Below, piece by piece: positions 1-14,700 of a stretch of DNA of 64,000 nt (position 1 is the stretch's first letter; each line of letters opens with the position of its first letter). Origin of the DNA: Parietaria judaica (taxonomy: Eukaryota > Streptophyta > Magnoliopsida > Rosales > Urticaceae); contig OX940866.1 of the NCBI GenBank assembly GCA_954871525.1, forward strand, positions 38,018,521 through 38,082,520. Direction: 5' to 3'. A program made the translations under genes and the position numbers. The notes under the pieces are model-generated. The model ran no database searches, had not been told where the DNA came from, and saw nothing but the letters and a program-made list of their open reading frames with translations.

Positions 1-11
1 TGACATTTCTC

Positions 12-3000
12 GTCAACAATTTAATCCTTGCATATTTTTGCATGAGAACTCTTGTTATATTCCAATTCCAATGTATAAGCCCTAAAATAAATATTTTTTC
101 AATTGGTTCGAAATTTAAGGTTGTAAAAAATGTAAAATAAAGAAATGCTATAGGAAATGCTATAGCATTTCCTATGGCATTTCTCGTCAACAATTTTATC
201 CTTGCATATTTTTGTATGAGAACTCTTGTTATATTCAAATTGCAATGTATAAGCCCTAAAATCATTATTTTTTCAATTGGTTCGACGTTTAGGTCGTAAA
301 CAATGTAAAATAAAGAAATGCTATAGAAAATGCTAGCATTTCCTATGGCATTTCTCGTCAACAATTTAATCCTTGCATATTTTTGCATGAGAACTCTTGT
401 TATATTCCAATTCCAATGTATAAGCCCTAAAATAATTATTTTTTCAATTGGTTCAAAATTTAAGGTTGTAAAATATGTAAAATAAAGAAATTCTATAGCA
501 TTTCTTATGGCATTTCTCGTCAACAATTTAATCCTTGCATATTTTTGCATGAGAACTCTTGTTATATTCAAATTCCAATGTATAAGCCTTAAAATCATTA
601 TTTTTTCAATTGGTTTGAAATTTAAGGTTGTAAAAAATGTAAAATAAAGAAATGCTATAGGAAATGCTATAGCATTTCGTATGGCATTTCTCGTCAACAA
701 TTTAATCCTTGCATATTTTTGCATGAGAACTCTTGTTATATTCAAATTCCAATGTATAAGCCCTAAAATCATTATTTTTTCAATTGGTTCGACTTTTAGG
801 TCGTAAACAATGTAAAATAAAGAAATGCTATAGGAAATGCTATAGCATTTCCTATGGAATTTAACGTCAACAATTTAATCCTTGCATATTTTTGTATGAG
901 AACGCTTGTAATATTTAAATTTCAATGTATAATCCCTAAAATCATTATTTTTTCAATTGGTTCGAAATTTAAGGTTGTAAAAAATGTAAAATAAAGAAAT
1001 GCTATAGGAAATGCTATAGCATTTCCTATGGCATTTCTCGTCAACAACTTAATCCTTGCATATTTTTGCATGAGAACTCTTGTTATATTCAAATTCCAAT
1101 GTATAAGCCCTAAAATCAATATTTTTTCAATTCGTTCGACTTTTAGGTCGTAAACAATGTAAAATAAAGAAATGTTATAGGAAATGCTATGGCATTTCCT
1201 ATGGAATTTAACGTCAACAATTTAATCCTTGCATAGTTTTGCATGAGAACGCTTGTAATATAAAAATTCCAATGTATAAGCCCTAAAATAATTATTTTTT
1301 CAATTGGTTCGAAATTTAAGGTTGTAAAAAATGTAAAATAAAGAAATGCTATAGCAAAAGCTATAGCATTTCCTATGGCATTTCTCGTCAACAATTTAAT
1401 CCTTGCATATTTTTACATGAGAACTCTTGTTATATTTAAATTCCAATGTGTAAGCCCTATAATCATTATTTTTTCAATTGGTTTGAAATTTTAGGTCGTA
1501 AACAATGTAAAATAAAGAAATGCTATCATTTCCTATGGCATTTCTCGTCAACAATTTAATCCTTGCATATTTTTGCATGAGAACTCTTGTTATATTCAAA
1601 TTCCAATGTATAAGCTTTAAAATCATTATTTTTTCAATTGGTTCGAAATTTAAGGTTGTAAAAAATGTAAAATAAAGAAATGCTATAGGAAATGCTATAG
1701 CATTTCCTATGGCATTTCCCGTCAACAATTTAATCCTTGCATAGTTTTGCATGAGAACTCTTGTTATATTCAAATTCCAATGTATAAGCTTTAAAATCAT
1801 TATTTTTTCAATTGGTTCGAAATTTAAGGTTGTAGCATTTCCTATGGCATTTCTCGTCAACAATTTAATCCTTGCATATTTTTGTATGAGAACTCTTGTT
1901 ATATTCAAATTCCAATGTATAAGCCCTAAAATCATTATTTTTTCAATTGGTTTGACTTTTAGGTCGTAAACAATGTAAAATAAAGAAATGCTATAGGAAA
2001 TGCATTTCCTATGGCATTTCTCGTCAACAATTTAATCCTTGCATATTTTTGCATGAGAACTCTTGTTATATTCCAATTCCAATGTATAAGCCCTAAAATA
2101 AATATTTTTTCAATTGGTTCGAAATTTAAGGTTGTAAAAAATGTAAAATAAAGAAATGCTATAGGAAATGCTATAGCATTTCCTATGGCATTTCTCGTCA
2201 ACAATTTTATCCTTGCATATTTTTGTATGAGAACTCTTGTTATATTCAAATTGCAATGTATAAGCCCTAAAATCATTATTTTTTCAATTGGTTCGACGAT
2301 TAGGTCGTAAACAATGTAAAATAAAGAAATGCTATAGAAAATGCTAGCATTTCCTATGGCATTTCTCGTCAACAATTTAATCCTTGCATATTTTTGCATG
2401 AGAACTCTTGTTATATTCCAATTCCAATGTATAAGCCCTAAAATAATTATTTTTTCAATTGGTTCAAAATTTAAGGTTGTAAAATATGTAAAATAAAGAA
2501 ATTCTATAGCATTTCTTATGGCATTTCTCGTCAACAATTTAATCCTTGCATATTTTTGCATGAGAACTCTTGTTATATTCAAATTCCAATGTATAAGCCT
2601 TAAAATCATTATTTTTTCAATTGGTTTGAAATTTAAGGTTGTAAAAAATGTAAAATAAAGAAATGCTATAGGAAATGCTATAGCATTTCGTATGGCATTT
2701 CTCGTCAACAATTTAATCCTTGCATATTTTTGCATGAGAACTCTTGTTATATTCAAATTCCAATGTATAAGCCCTAAAATCATTATTTTTTCAATTGGTT
2801 CGACTTTTAGGTCATAAACAATGTAAAATAAAGAAATGCTATAGGAAATGCTATAGCATTTCCTATGGAATTTAACGTCAACAATTTAATCCTTGCATAT
2901 TTTTGTATGAGAACGCTTGTAATATTTAAATTTCAATGTATAATCCCTAAAATCATTATTTTTTCAATTGGTTCGAAATTTAAGGTTGTAAAAAATGTAA

Positions 3001-4037
3001 AATAAAGAAATGCTATAGGAAATGCTATAGCATTTCCTATGGCATTTCTCGTCAACAACTTAATCCTTGCATATTTTTGCATGAGAACTCTTGTTATATT
3101 CAAATTCTAATGTATAAGCCCTAAAATCAATATTTTTTCAATTCGTTCGACTTTTAGGTCGTAAACAATGTAAAATAAAGAAATGTTATAGGAAATGCTA
3201 TGGCATTTCCTATGGAATTTAACGTCAACAATTTAATCCTTGCATAGTTTTGCATGAGAACGCTTGTAATATAAAAATTCCAATGTATAAGCCCTAAAAT
3301 AATTATTTTTTCAATTGGTTCGAAATTTAAGGTTGTAAAAAATGTAAAATAAAGAAATGCTATAGCAAAAGCTATAGCATTTCCTATGGCATTTCTCATC
3401 AACAATTTAATCCTTGCATATTTTTACATGAGAACTCTTGTTATATTTAAATTCCAATGTGTAAGCCCTATAATCATTATTTTTTCAATTGGTTTGAAAT
3501 TTTAGGTCGTAAACAATGTAAAATAAAGAAATGCTATCATTTCCTATGGCATTTCTCGTCAACAATTTAATCCTTGCATATTTTTGCATGAGAACTCTTG
3601 TTATATTCAAATTCCAATGTATAAGCTTTAAAATCATTATTTTTTCAATTGGTTCGAAATTTAAGGTTGTAAAAAATGTAAAATAAAGAAATGCTATAGG
3701 AAATGCTATAGCATTTCCTATGGCATTTCCCGTCAACAATTTAATCCTTGCATAGTTTTGCATGAGAACTCTTGTTATATTCAAATTCCAATGTATAAGC
3801 TTTAAAATCATTATTTTTTCAATTGGTTCGAAATTTAAGGTTGTAGCATTTCCTATGGCATTTCTCGTCAACAATTTAATCCTTGCATATTTTTGTATGA
3901 GAACTCTTGTTATATTCAAATTCCAATGTATAAGCCCTAAAATCATTATTTTTTCAATTGGTTTGACTTTTAGGTCGTAAACAATGTAAAATAAAGAAAT
4001 GCTATAGGAAATGCTAGCATTTCCTATGGCATTTCTC
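12..4037. repeat. 2,011-bp 12-monomer HOR, two tandem copies
   Basis: Copy 1 is 12-2022 and copy 2 is 2023-4037. Monomer lengths in copy 1 are 174, 171, 162, 174, 173, 174, 173, 174, 160, 174, 135 and 167, which sum to 2,011. The copies differ at only a few bases that I could spot, for example GACGTTT versus GACGATT near 284/2295, and a 4-bp difference near 2002 that makes the last monomer of copy 2 longer. Both carry the same odd 160-bp and 135-bp monomers in the same slots, so they arose by duplicating a whole 12-mer. A third copy begins at 4038 but soon departs from the pattern. Confidence 0.92.
1721..1855. repeat. 135-bp monomer with a 39-bp internal deletion
   Basis: GGTTGTA runs directly into GCATTTCC, so the A6 tract, AAAATAAAG and the left arm of the palindrome are missing. 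The deletion is 39 bp, a multiple of three. Identical shortened monomers occur at 3732-3866, 5227-5361 and 6389-6523, each following a monomer with CATTTCCCGTC. The four therefore descend from one deletion spread by HOR duplication. Confidence 0.88.
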
Positions 4038-4199
4038 GTCAACAATTTAATCCTTGCATATTTTTGCATGAGAACTCTTGTTATATTCCAATTCCAATGT
4101 ATAAGCCCTAAAATAAATATTTTTTCAATTGGTTCGAAATTTAAGGCTGTAAAATATGTAAAATAAAGAAATTCTATAGCATTTCCTATGGCATTTATC

Positions 4200-6523
4200 G
4201 TCAACAATTTAATCCTTGCATATTTTTGCATGAGAACTCTTGTTATATTCAAATTCCAATGTATAAGCCCTAAAATCATTATTTTTTCAATTGGTTCGAC
4301 TTTTAGGTCGTAAACAATGTAAAATAAAGAAATGCTATAGGAAATGCTATAGCATTTCCTATGGAATTTAACGTCAACAATTTAATCCTTGCATATTTTT
4401 GCATGAGAACGCTTGTAATATTTAAATTTCAATGTATAATCCCTAAAATCATTATTTTTTCAATTGGTTCGAAATTTAAGGTTGTAAAAAATGTAAAATA
4501 AAGAAATGCTATAGGAAATGCTATAGCATTTCCTATGGCATTTCTCGTCAACAACTTAATCCTTGCATATTTTTGCATGAGAACTCTTGTTATATTCAAA
4601 TTCCAATGTATAAGCCCTAAAATCAATATTTTTTCAATTGGTTCGACTTTTAGGTCGTAAACAATGTAAAATAAAGAAATGTTATAGGAAATGCTATGGC
4701 ATTTCCTATGGAATTTAACGTCAACAATTTAATCCTTGCATAGTTTTGCATGAGAACGCTTGTAATATAAAAATTCCAATGTATAAGCCCTAAAATAATT
4801 ATTTTTTCAATTGGTTCGAAATTTAAGGTGTAAAAAATGTAAAATAAAGGAATGCTATAGCAAAAGCTATAGCATTTTCTATGGCATTTCTCGTCAACAA
4901 TTTAATCCTTGCATATTTTTACATGAGAACTCTTGTTATATTCAAATTCCAATGTGTAATTCCTATAATCATTATTTTTTCAATTGGTTTGAAATTTTAG
5001 GTCGTAAACAATGTAAAATAAAGAAATGCTAGCATTTCCTATGGCATTTCTCGTCAACAATTTAATCCTTGCATATTTTTGCATGAGAACTCTTGTTATA
5101 TTCAAATTCCAATGTATAAGCTTTAAAATCATTATTTTTTCAATTGGTTCGAAATTTAAGGTTGTAAAAAATGTAAAATAAAGAAATGCTATAGGAAATG
5201 CTATAGCATTTCCTATGGCATTTCCCGTCAACAATTTAATCCTTGCATAGTTTTGCATGAGAACTCTTGTTATATTCAAATTCCAATGTATAAGCTTTAA
5301 AATAATTATTTTTTCAATTGGTTCGAAATTTAAGGTTGTAGCATTTCCTATGGCATTTCTCGTCAACAATTTAATCCTTGCATATTTTTGTATGAGAACT
5401 CTTGTTATATTCAAATTCCAATGTATAAGCCCTAAAATCATTATTTTTTCAATTGGTTCGACTTTTAGGTCGTAAACAATGTAAAATAAAGAAATGCTAT
5501 AGGAAATGCTATAGCATTTCCTATGGAATTTAACGTCAACAATTTAATCCTTGCATATTTTTGCATGAGAACGCTTGTAATATTTAAATTTGAATGTATA
5601 ATCCCTAAAATCATTATTTTTTCAATTGGTTCGAAATTTAAGGTTGTAAAAAATGTAAAATAAAGAAATGCTATAGGAAATGCTATAGCATTTCCTATGG
5701 CATTTCTCGTCAACAACTTAATCCTTGCATATTTTTGCATGAGAACTCTTGTTATATTCAAATTCCAATGTATAAGCCCTAAAATCAATATTTTTTCAAT
5801 TGGTTCGACTTTTAGGTCGTAAACAATGTAAAATAAAGAAATGTTATAGGAAATGCTATGGCATTTCCTATGGAATTTAACGTCAACAATTTAATCCTTG
5901 CATAGTTTTGCATGAGAACGCTTGTAATATAAAAATTCCAATGTATAAGCCCTAAAATAATTATTTTTTCAATTGGTTCGAAATTTAAGGTGTAAAAAAT
6001 GTAAAATAAAGGAATGCTATAGCAAAAGCTATAGCATTTTCTATGGCATTTCTCGTCAACAATTTAATCCTTGCATATTTTTACATGAGAACTCTTGTTA
6101 TATTCAAATTCCAATGTGTAATTCCTATAATCATTATTTTTTCAATTGGTTTGAAATTTTAGGTCGTAAACAATGTAAAATAAAGAAATGCTAGCATTTC
6201 CTATGGCATTTCTCGTCAACAATTTAATCCTTGCATATTTTTGCATGAGAACTCTTGTTATATTCAAATTCCAATGTATAAGCTTTAAAATCATTATTTT
6301 TTCAATTGGTTCGAAATTTAAGGTTGTAAAAAATGTAAAATAAAGAAATGCTATAGGAAATGCTATAGCATTTCCTATGGCATTTCCCGTCAACAATTTA
6401 ATCCTTGCATAGTTTTGCATGAGAACTCTTGTTATATTCAAATTCCAATGTATAAGCTTTAAAATAATTATTTTTTCAATTGGTTCGAAATTTAAGGTTG
6501 TAGCATTTCCTATGGCATTTCTC
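4200..6523. repeat. 1,162-bp 7-monomer HOR, two tandem copies
   Basis: The copies are 4200-5361 and 5362-6523. From 4373 to the equivalent point at 5535 the monomer lengths are 174, 173, 173, 160, 174, 135 and 173, summing to 1,162. One monomer has a single-base loss (AAGGTGTAAA, near 4828 and 5990) and another ends AAGAAATGCTAGCATTT (near 5030 and 6192). The unit shares the 135-bp monomer with the 2,011-bp unit to its left, so it looks like a shortened descendant of it. Confidence 0.9.
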
Positions 6524-9500
6524 GTCAACAATTTAATCCTTGCATATTTTTGTATGAGAACTCTTGTTATATTCAAATTCCAATGTATAAGCCCTAAAAT
6601 CATTATTTTTTCAATTGGTTCGACTTTTAGGTCGAAAACAATGTAAAATAAAGAAATGCTATAGGAAATGCTAGCATTTCCTATGGCATTTCTCGTCAAC
6701 AATTTAATCCTTGCATATTTTTGCATGAGAACTCTTGTTATATTCCAATTCCAATGTATAAGCCCTAAAATAAATATTTTTTCAATTGGTTCGAAATTTA
6801 AGGTTGTAAAATATGTAAAATAAAGAAATTCTATAGCATTTCCTATGGCATTTCTCGTCAACAATTTAATCCTTGCATATTTTTGCATGAGAACTCTTGT
6901 TATATTCAAATTCCAATGTATAAGCCCTAAAATCATTATTTTTTCAAATGGTTCGACTTTTAGGTCGTAAACAATGTAAAATAAAGAAATGCTATAGGAA
7001 ATGCTATAGCATTTCTTATGGAATTTAACGTCAACAATTTAATCCTTGCATATTTTTGCATGAGAACGCTTGTAATATTAAAATTCCAATGTATAAGCCC
7101 TAAAATCATTATTTTTTCAATTGGTTTGAAATTTAAGGTTGTAAAAAATGTAAAATAAAGAAATGCTATAGGAAATTCTATAGCATTTCCTATGGCATTT
7201 ATCGTCAACAATTTAATCCTTGCATATTTTTGCATGAGAACTCTTGTTATATTCAAATTCCAATGTATAAGCTTTAAAATCATTATTTTTTCAATTAGTT
7301 CGAAATTTAAGGTTGTAAAAAATGTAAAATAAAGAAATTCTATAGGAAATTCTATAGCATTTCCTATGGCATTTCTCGTCAACAATTTAATCCTTGCATA
7401 TTTTTGCATGAGAATTCTTGTTATATTCAAATTCCAATGTATAAGCCATAAAATCATTATTTTTTCAATTGGTTCGAAATTTAAGGTTGTAAAAAATGTA
7501 AAATAAAGAAATGCTATAGGAAATGTTATAGCATTTCCTATGGCATTTCTCGTCAACAATTTAATCCTTGCGAATTTTGGAATGAGAACTCTTGTTATAT
7601 TCAAATTCCAATGTATAAGCCCTAAAATGAATATTTTTTCAATTGTTTCGAAATTTAAGGTTGTAAAAAATGTAAAATAAAGAAATGCTATAGTTGGCAT
7701 TTCTCGTCAACTATTTAATCCTTGCATATTTTTGCATAAGAACTCTTGTTATATTTAAATTCCAATGTATAAGCCCTAAAATCATTAATTTTTCAATTGG
7801 TTTGAAATTTTAGGTCGTAAACAACGTAAAATAAAGAAATGCTATAGGAAATGCTAGCATTTCCAATGGAATTTCTCGTCAACAATTTAATCCTTGCATA
7901 TTTTTGCATGAGAACTCTTGTTATATTCAAATTCTAATGTATAAGCTTTAAAATCATTATTTTTTCAATTGGTTCGAAATTTAAGGTTGTAAAAAATGTC
8001 AAATAATGAAATGCTATAGGAAATGCTATAGCATTTCCTATGGCATTTCTCGTGAACAATTTAATCCTTCCATATTTTTGCATGAGAACTCTTGTTATAT
8101 TCAAATTCCAATGTATAAGCCCTAAAATCATTATTTATTCAATTGGTTTGAAATTTAAGGTTGTAAAAAATGTAAAATAAAGAAATGCTATAGGAAATGC
8201 TATAGCATTTCCTATGGCAATTCTCGTCAACAATTTAATCCTTGCATATATTTTCATGAGAACGCTTGTTATATTAAAATTCTGATGTATAAGCCCTAAA
8301 ATAATTATTTTTTCAATTGGTTCGAAATTTAAGGTTGTAAAAAATGTAAAATAAAGAAATGCTATAGGAAATGCTATAGAATTTCTTATGGCATTTCTTG
8401 TCAACAATTTAATCCTTGCATATTTTTGCATGAGAACACTTGTTATATTTAAATTCCAATGTATAAGCCCTAAAATTGTTATTTTTTCATTTGGTTCAAA
8501 ATTTAAGGTTCTAAAAAATGTCAAATAAAGAAATGCTATAGGAAAGCTATAGCATTTCGTATGGCATTGCTCGTTAACAATTTAATCCTTGCATATTTTT
8601 GCATGAGAACTCTTGTTATATTCAAATTCCAATGTATAAGCCCTAAAATAATAATTTTTTCAATTGGTTCAAAATTTTAGGTCGTAAACAATGTAAAATA
8701 AAGAAATGCTATAGGAAATGCTATAGCATTTCCTATGGAATTTAACGTCAACAATTTAATCCTTGCATATTTTTGCATGAGAACGCTTGTACTATTAAAA
8801 TTCCAATGTATAAGCCCTAAAATCATTATTTTTTCAATTGGTTCGAAATTTAAGGTTGTAAAAAATGTAAAATAAAGAAATGCTATAGCATTTCCTATGG
8901 CATTTCTCGTCAACAATTTAATCCTTGCATATTTTTTCATGAGAACGCTTGTAATATTAAAATTCCAATTTATAAGCCCTTAAATAATTATATTTTCAAT
9001 TGGTTCGAAATTTAAGGTTGTAAAAAATGTAAAATAAAGAAATGCTATAGGAAATGCTATAACATTTCCGATGGCATTTCTCGTCAACAATTTAATCCTT
9101 GCATATTTTTGCATGACAACTCTTGTTATATTCAAATTCCAATGTATAAGCCCTAAAATCATTATTTTTTCAATTGGTTCAAAATTTAAGGTTGTAAAAA
9201 ATGTAAAATAAATAAATTCTATAGGAAATTCTATGGCATTTCCTATGGAATTTCTCGTCAACAATATATTCCTTGCATATTTTTGCATGAGAACTCTTGT
9301 TATATTCAAATTCCAATGTATAAGACCTAAAATCATTATTTTTTCAATTGGTTCAAAATTTTAGGTCGTAAACAATGTAAAATAAAGAAATGCTATAGGA
9401 AATGCTAGCATTTCCTATGGCATTTCTCGTCAACAATTTAATCCTTGCATATTTTTCATGAGAATTCTTGTTATATTCAAATTCCAATGTATAAGCTTTA

Positions 9501-11769
9501 AAATCATTATTTTTTTCAATTGGTTCGAAATTTAAGGTTGTAAAAAATGTAAAATAAATAAATGCTATAGGAAATGCAATAGCATTTCCTATGGCATTTC
9601 TCAACAACAATTTAATCCTTGCATATTTTTGTATGAGAACTCTTGTTATATTCAAATTCCAATGTATAAGCCCTAAAATCATTATTTTTTTAATTGGTTC
9701 GACTTTTAGGTCGTAAACAATGTAAAATAAAGAAATGCTATAGGAAATGCTAGCATTTCCTATGGCATTTCTCGTCAACAATTTAATCCTTGCATATTTT
9801 TGCATGAGAACTCTTGTTATATTCCAATTCCAATGTATAAGCCCTAAAATAATTATTTTTTCAATTGGTTCGAAATTTAAGGTTGTAAAATATGTAAAAT
9901 AAAGAAATTCTATAGCATTTCGTATGGCATTTCTCGTCAACAATTTAATCCTTGCATATTTTTGCATGAGAACTCTTGTTATATTCAAATTCCAATGTAT
10001 AAGCCCTAAAATCATTATTTTTTCAATTGGTTCAAAATTTAAGGTTGTAAAAAATGTAAAATAAAGAAATGCCATAGGAAATTCTATAGCATTTCCTATG
10101 GCATTTCTCGTCAACAATTTAATCCTTGCATATTTTTGCCTGAGAATTCTTGTTATATTCAAATTCCAATGTATAAGCCATAAAATCATTATTTTTTCAA
10201 TTGGTTCGAAATTTAAGGTTTTAAAAAATGTAAAATAAAGAAATGCTATAGGAAATGTTATAGCATTTCCTATGGCATTTCTCGTCAACTATTTAATCCT
10301 TGCGAATTTTGGAATGAGAACTCTTGTTATATTCAAATTCCAATGTATAAGCCCTAAAATGATTATTTTTTCAATTGGTTCGAAATTTAAGGTTGTAAAA
10401 AATGTAAAATAAAGAAATGCTATAGGAAATGCTATAGCATTTCCTATGGCATTTCTCGTCAACTATTTAATCCTTGCATATTTTTGCATGAGAACTCTTG
10501 TTATATTCAAATTCCAATGTATAAGCCCTAAATCATTATTTTTTCAATTGGTTTGAAATTTAAGGTTGTAAAAAATGTAAAATAAAGAAATGCTATAGGA
10601 AATGCTATAGCATTTCCTATGGCATTTCTCGTTAATAATTTAATCCTTGCATATATTTTAATGAGAACGCTTGTAATATTAAAATTCCGATGTATAAGCC
10701 CTAAAATAATTATTTTTTCAATTGGTTCGAAATTTAAGGTTGTAAAAAATGTAAAATAAAGAAATGCTATAGGAAATGCTATAGCATTTCCTATGGCATT
10801 TCTCGTGAACAATTTAATCCTTGCATATTTTTGCATGAGAACTCTTGTTATATTCAAATTCCAATGTATAAGCCCTAAAATCATTATTTTTTCAATTAGT
10901 TTGAAATTTAAGGTTGTAAAAAATGTAAAATAAAGAAATGCTATAGGAAATGCTATAGCATTTCCTATGGCATTTCTCGTCAACAATTTAATCCTTGCAT
11001 ATATTTTCATGAGAACGCTTGTAATATTAAAATTCCGATGTATAAGCCCTAAAATATTATTTTTTCAATTGGTTCGAAATTTAAGGTTGTAAAAAATGTA
11101 AAATAAAGAAATGCTATAGGAAATGCTATAGCATTTCCTATGGCATTTCTCGTCAACTATTTAATCCTTGCATATTTTTGCATGAGAACTCTTGTTATAT
11201 TAAAATTCCAATGTATAAGCCCTAAAATCGTTATTTTTTCAATTGGTTCGAAATTTAAGGTTGTATAAAATGTCAAATAATGAAATGCTATAGGAAATGC
11301 TATAGCATTTCCTATGGCATTTCTCGTGAACAATTTAATCCTTGCATATTTTTGCATGAGAACTCTTGTTATACTCAAATTCCAATGTATAAGCCCTAAA
11401 ATCATTATTTTTCAATTGGTTTGACTTTTAGGTCGTAAACAATGTAAAATAATGAAAAGCTATAGGAAATGCTATAGCATTTCCTATGGAATTTAACGTT
11501 AACAATTTAATCCTATTTTTTCAATTGGTTCGAAATTTAAGGCTGTAAAAAATGTAAAATACAGAAATGCTATAGCATTTCCTATGGCATTTCTCGTCAA
11601 CAATTTAATCCTTGCATATTTTTGCATGAGAACTCTTGTTATATTCAAATTCCAATGTATAACCTTTAAAATCATTATTTTTTCAATTAGTTCGAAATTT
11701 AAGGTTGTAAAAAATGTAAAATAAAGAAATGCTATAGGAAATGCTATAGCATTTCCTATGGCATTTCTC
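6524..11769. repeat. Heterogeneous monomer block without a clear HOR
   Basis: About 31 monomers carry more scattered substitutions than elsewhere (for example TCAAATAATG, CTCGTGAAC, AAATAAATAAAT, CTTTGGTTCAAAA-like changes) and I could not find a constant unit. A few rare variants are shared across the block and with the next one, notably TTGCGAATTTTGGAATGAG at 7568 and 10300, which recurs at 12631 and 14342. The block is probably older array material no longer being homogenised as units; that is inference from the visible divergence. Confidence 0.75.
11498..11595. repeat. 98-bp truncated monomer
   Basis: AATTTAATCC joins directly to TATTTTTTCAATTGG, which removes about 64 bp covering the TTGCAT repeats and the CCAATGTATAAGCCC block. 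The monomer also has only one 12-bp unit. 174 minus 64 minus 12 gives the observed 98 bp. It is the shortest monomer I found and appears only once. Confidence 0.85.
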
Positions 11770-14700
11770 GTCAACAATTTAATCCTAGCATATTTTTGCA
11801 TGAGAACTCTTGTTATATTTAAATTCCAATGTATAAGCCCTAAAATCATTATTTTTCAATTGGTTCGAAATTTAAGGTTGTAAAAAATGTAAAATAAAGA
11901 AATTCTATAGCATTTCCTATGGCATTTCTCGTCAACAATTTAATCCTTGCCTATTTTTTCATGACAACGCTTGTAATATTAAAATTCCAATGTATAAGCC
12001 CTAAAATCATTATTTTTTCAATTGGTTCAAAATTTAAGGTTGTAAAAAATTTAAAATAAAGAAATGCTATAGGAAATGCTATAGCATTTCCTATGGCATT
12101 TCTCGTCAACTATTAATTCCTTGCATATTTTTGCATGAGAACTCTTGTTATATTCAAATTCCAATGTATATGCCCTAAAATCATTATTTTTTCAATTGGT
12201 TTGAAATTTAAGGTTGTAAAAAATGTCAAATAATGAAATGCTATAGGAAATGCTATAGCATTTCCTATGGCATTTCTCGTGAACAATTTAATCCTTGCAT
12301 ATTTTTGCATGAGAACTCTTGTTATATTCAAATTCCAATGTATAAGCCCTAAAATCATTATTTTTTCAATTGGTTTGAAATTTAAGGTTGTAAAAAATGT
12401 AAAATAAAGAAATTCTATAGCATTTCCTATGGCAATTCTCGTCAACAATTTAATCCTTGCATATTTTTGCATGAGAATTCTTGTTATATTCAAATTCCAA
12501 TGTATAAGCCATAAAATCATTATTTTTTCAATTGGTTCGAAATTTAAGGTTGTAAAAAATGTAAAATAAAGAAATGCTATATGAAATGTTATAGCATTTC
12601 CTATGGCATTTCTCGTCAACAATATAATCCTTGCGAATTTTGGAATGAGAACTCTTGTTAAATTCAAATTCCAATGTATGAGCCCTAAAATGATTATTTT
12701 TTCAATTGGTTCGAAATTTAAGGTTGTAAAAAATGTAAAATAAAGAAATGCTATATGAAATGCTATAGCATTTCCTATGGCATTTCTTGTCAACTATTTA
12801 ATCCTTGCATATTTTTGCATGAGAACTCTTGTTATATTCAAATTCCAATGTATAAGCCCTAAAATCATTATTTTTTCAATTGGTTCGACTTTGAGGTCGT
12901 AAACAATGTAAAATAAAGAAATGCTATAGGAAATGCTATAGCATTTCCTATGGAATTTAACGTCAACAATTTAATCCTTGCATTTTTTTGCTTGAGAACG
13001 CTTGTAATATTTAAATTTCAATGTATAACCCCTAAAATCATTATTTTTTCAATTGGTTCGAAATTTAAGGTTGTAAAAAATGTAAAATAAAGAAATGCTA
13101 TAGGAAATGCTATAGCATTTCCTATGGCATTTCTCGTCAACAATTTAATCTTGCATATTTATGCATGAGAACTCTTGTTATATTCAAATTCCAATGTATA
13201 AGCCCTAAAATCATTATTTTTTCATTTGGTTTGAAATTTTAGGTCGTAAACAGTGCAAAATAAAGAAATGCTATAGGAAATGCTAGCATTTCCTATGGCA
13301 TTTCTCGTCAACAATTTAATCCTTGCATATTTTTGCATAAGAACTCTTGTTATATTCAAATTCCAATGTATAAGCCCTAAAATCATTATTTTTTCAATTG
13401 GTTCGAAATTTAAGGTTGTAAAAAATGTAAAATAAAGAAATGCTATAGGAAATGCTATAGCATTTCCTATGGCATTTCTCGTCAACAATTTAATCCTAGC
13501 ATATTTTTGCATGAGAACTCTTGTTATATTTAAATTCCAATGTATAAGCCCTAAAATCATTATTTTTCAATTGGTTCGAAATTTAAGGTTGTAAAAAATG
13601 TAAAATAAAGAAATTCTATAGCATTTCCTATGGCATTTCTCGTCAACAATTTAATCCTTGCCTATTTTTTCATGACAACGCTTGTAATATTAAAATTCCA
13701 ATGTATAAGCCCTAAAATCATTATTTTTTCAATTGGTTCAAAATTTAAGGTTGTAAAAAATTTAAAATAAAGAAATGCTATAGGAAATGCTATAGCATTT
13801 CCTATGGCATTTCTCGTCAACTATTAATTCCTTGCATATTTTTGCATGAGAACTCTTGTTATATTCAAATTCCAATGTATATGCCCTAAAATCATTATTT
13901 TTTCAATTGGTTTGAAATTTAAGGTTGTAAAAAATGTCAAATAATGAAATGCTATAGGAAATGCTATAGCATTTCCTATGGCATTTCTCGTGAACAATTT
14001 AATCCTTGCATATTTTTGCATGAGAACTCTTGTTATATTCAAATTCCAATGTATAAGCCCTAAAATCATTATTTTTTCAATTGGTTTGAAATTTAAGGTT
14101 GTAAAAAATGTAAAATAAAGAAATTCTATAGCATTTCCTATGGCAATTCTCGTCAACAATTTAATCCTTGCATATTTTTGCATGAGAATTCTTGTTATAT
14201 TCAAAATCCAATGTATAAGCCATAAAATCATTATTTTTTCAATTGGTTCGAAATTTAAGGTTGTAAAAAATGTAAAATAAAGAAATGCTATATGAAATGT
14301 TATAGCATTTCCTATGGCATTTCTCGTCAACAATATAATCCTTGCGAATTTTGGAATGAGAACTCTTGTTAAATTCAAATTCCAATGTATGAGCCCTAAA
14401 ATGATTATTTTTTCAATTGGTTCGAAATTTAAGGTTGTAAAAAATGTAAAATAAAGAAATGCTATATGAAATGCTATAGCATTTCCTATGGCATTTCTTG
14501 TCAACTATTTAATCCTTGCATATTTTTGCATGAGAACTCTTGTTATATTCAAATTCCAATGTATAAGCCCTAAAATCATTATTTTTTCAATTGGTTCGAC
14601 TTTGAGGTCGTAAACAATGTAAAATAAAGAAATGCTATAGGAAATGCTATAGCATTTCCTATGGAATTTAACGTCAACAATTTAATCCTTGCATTTTTTT

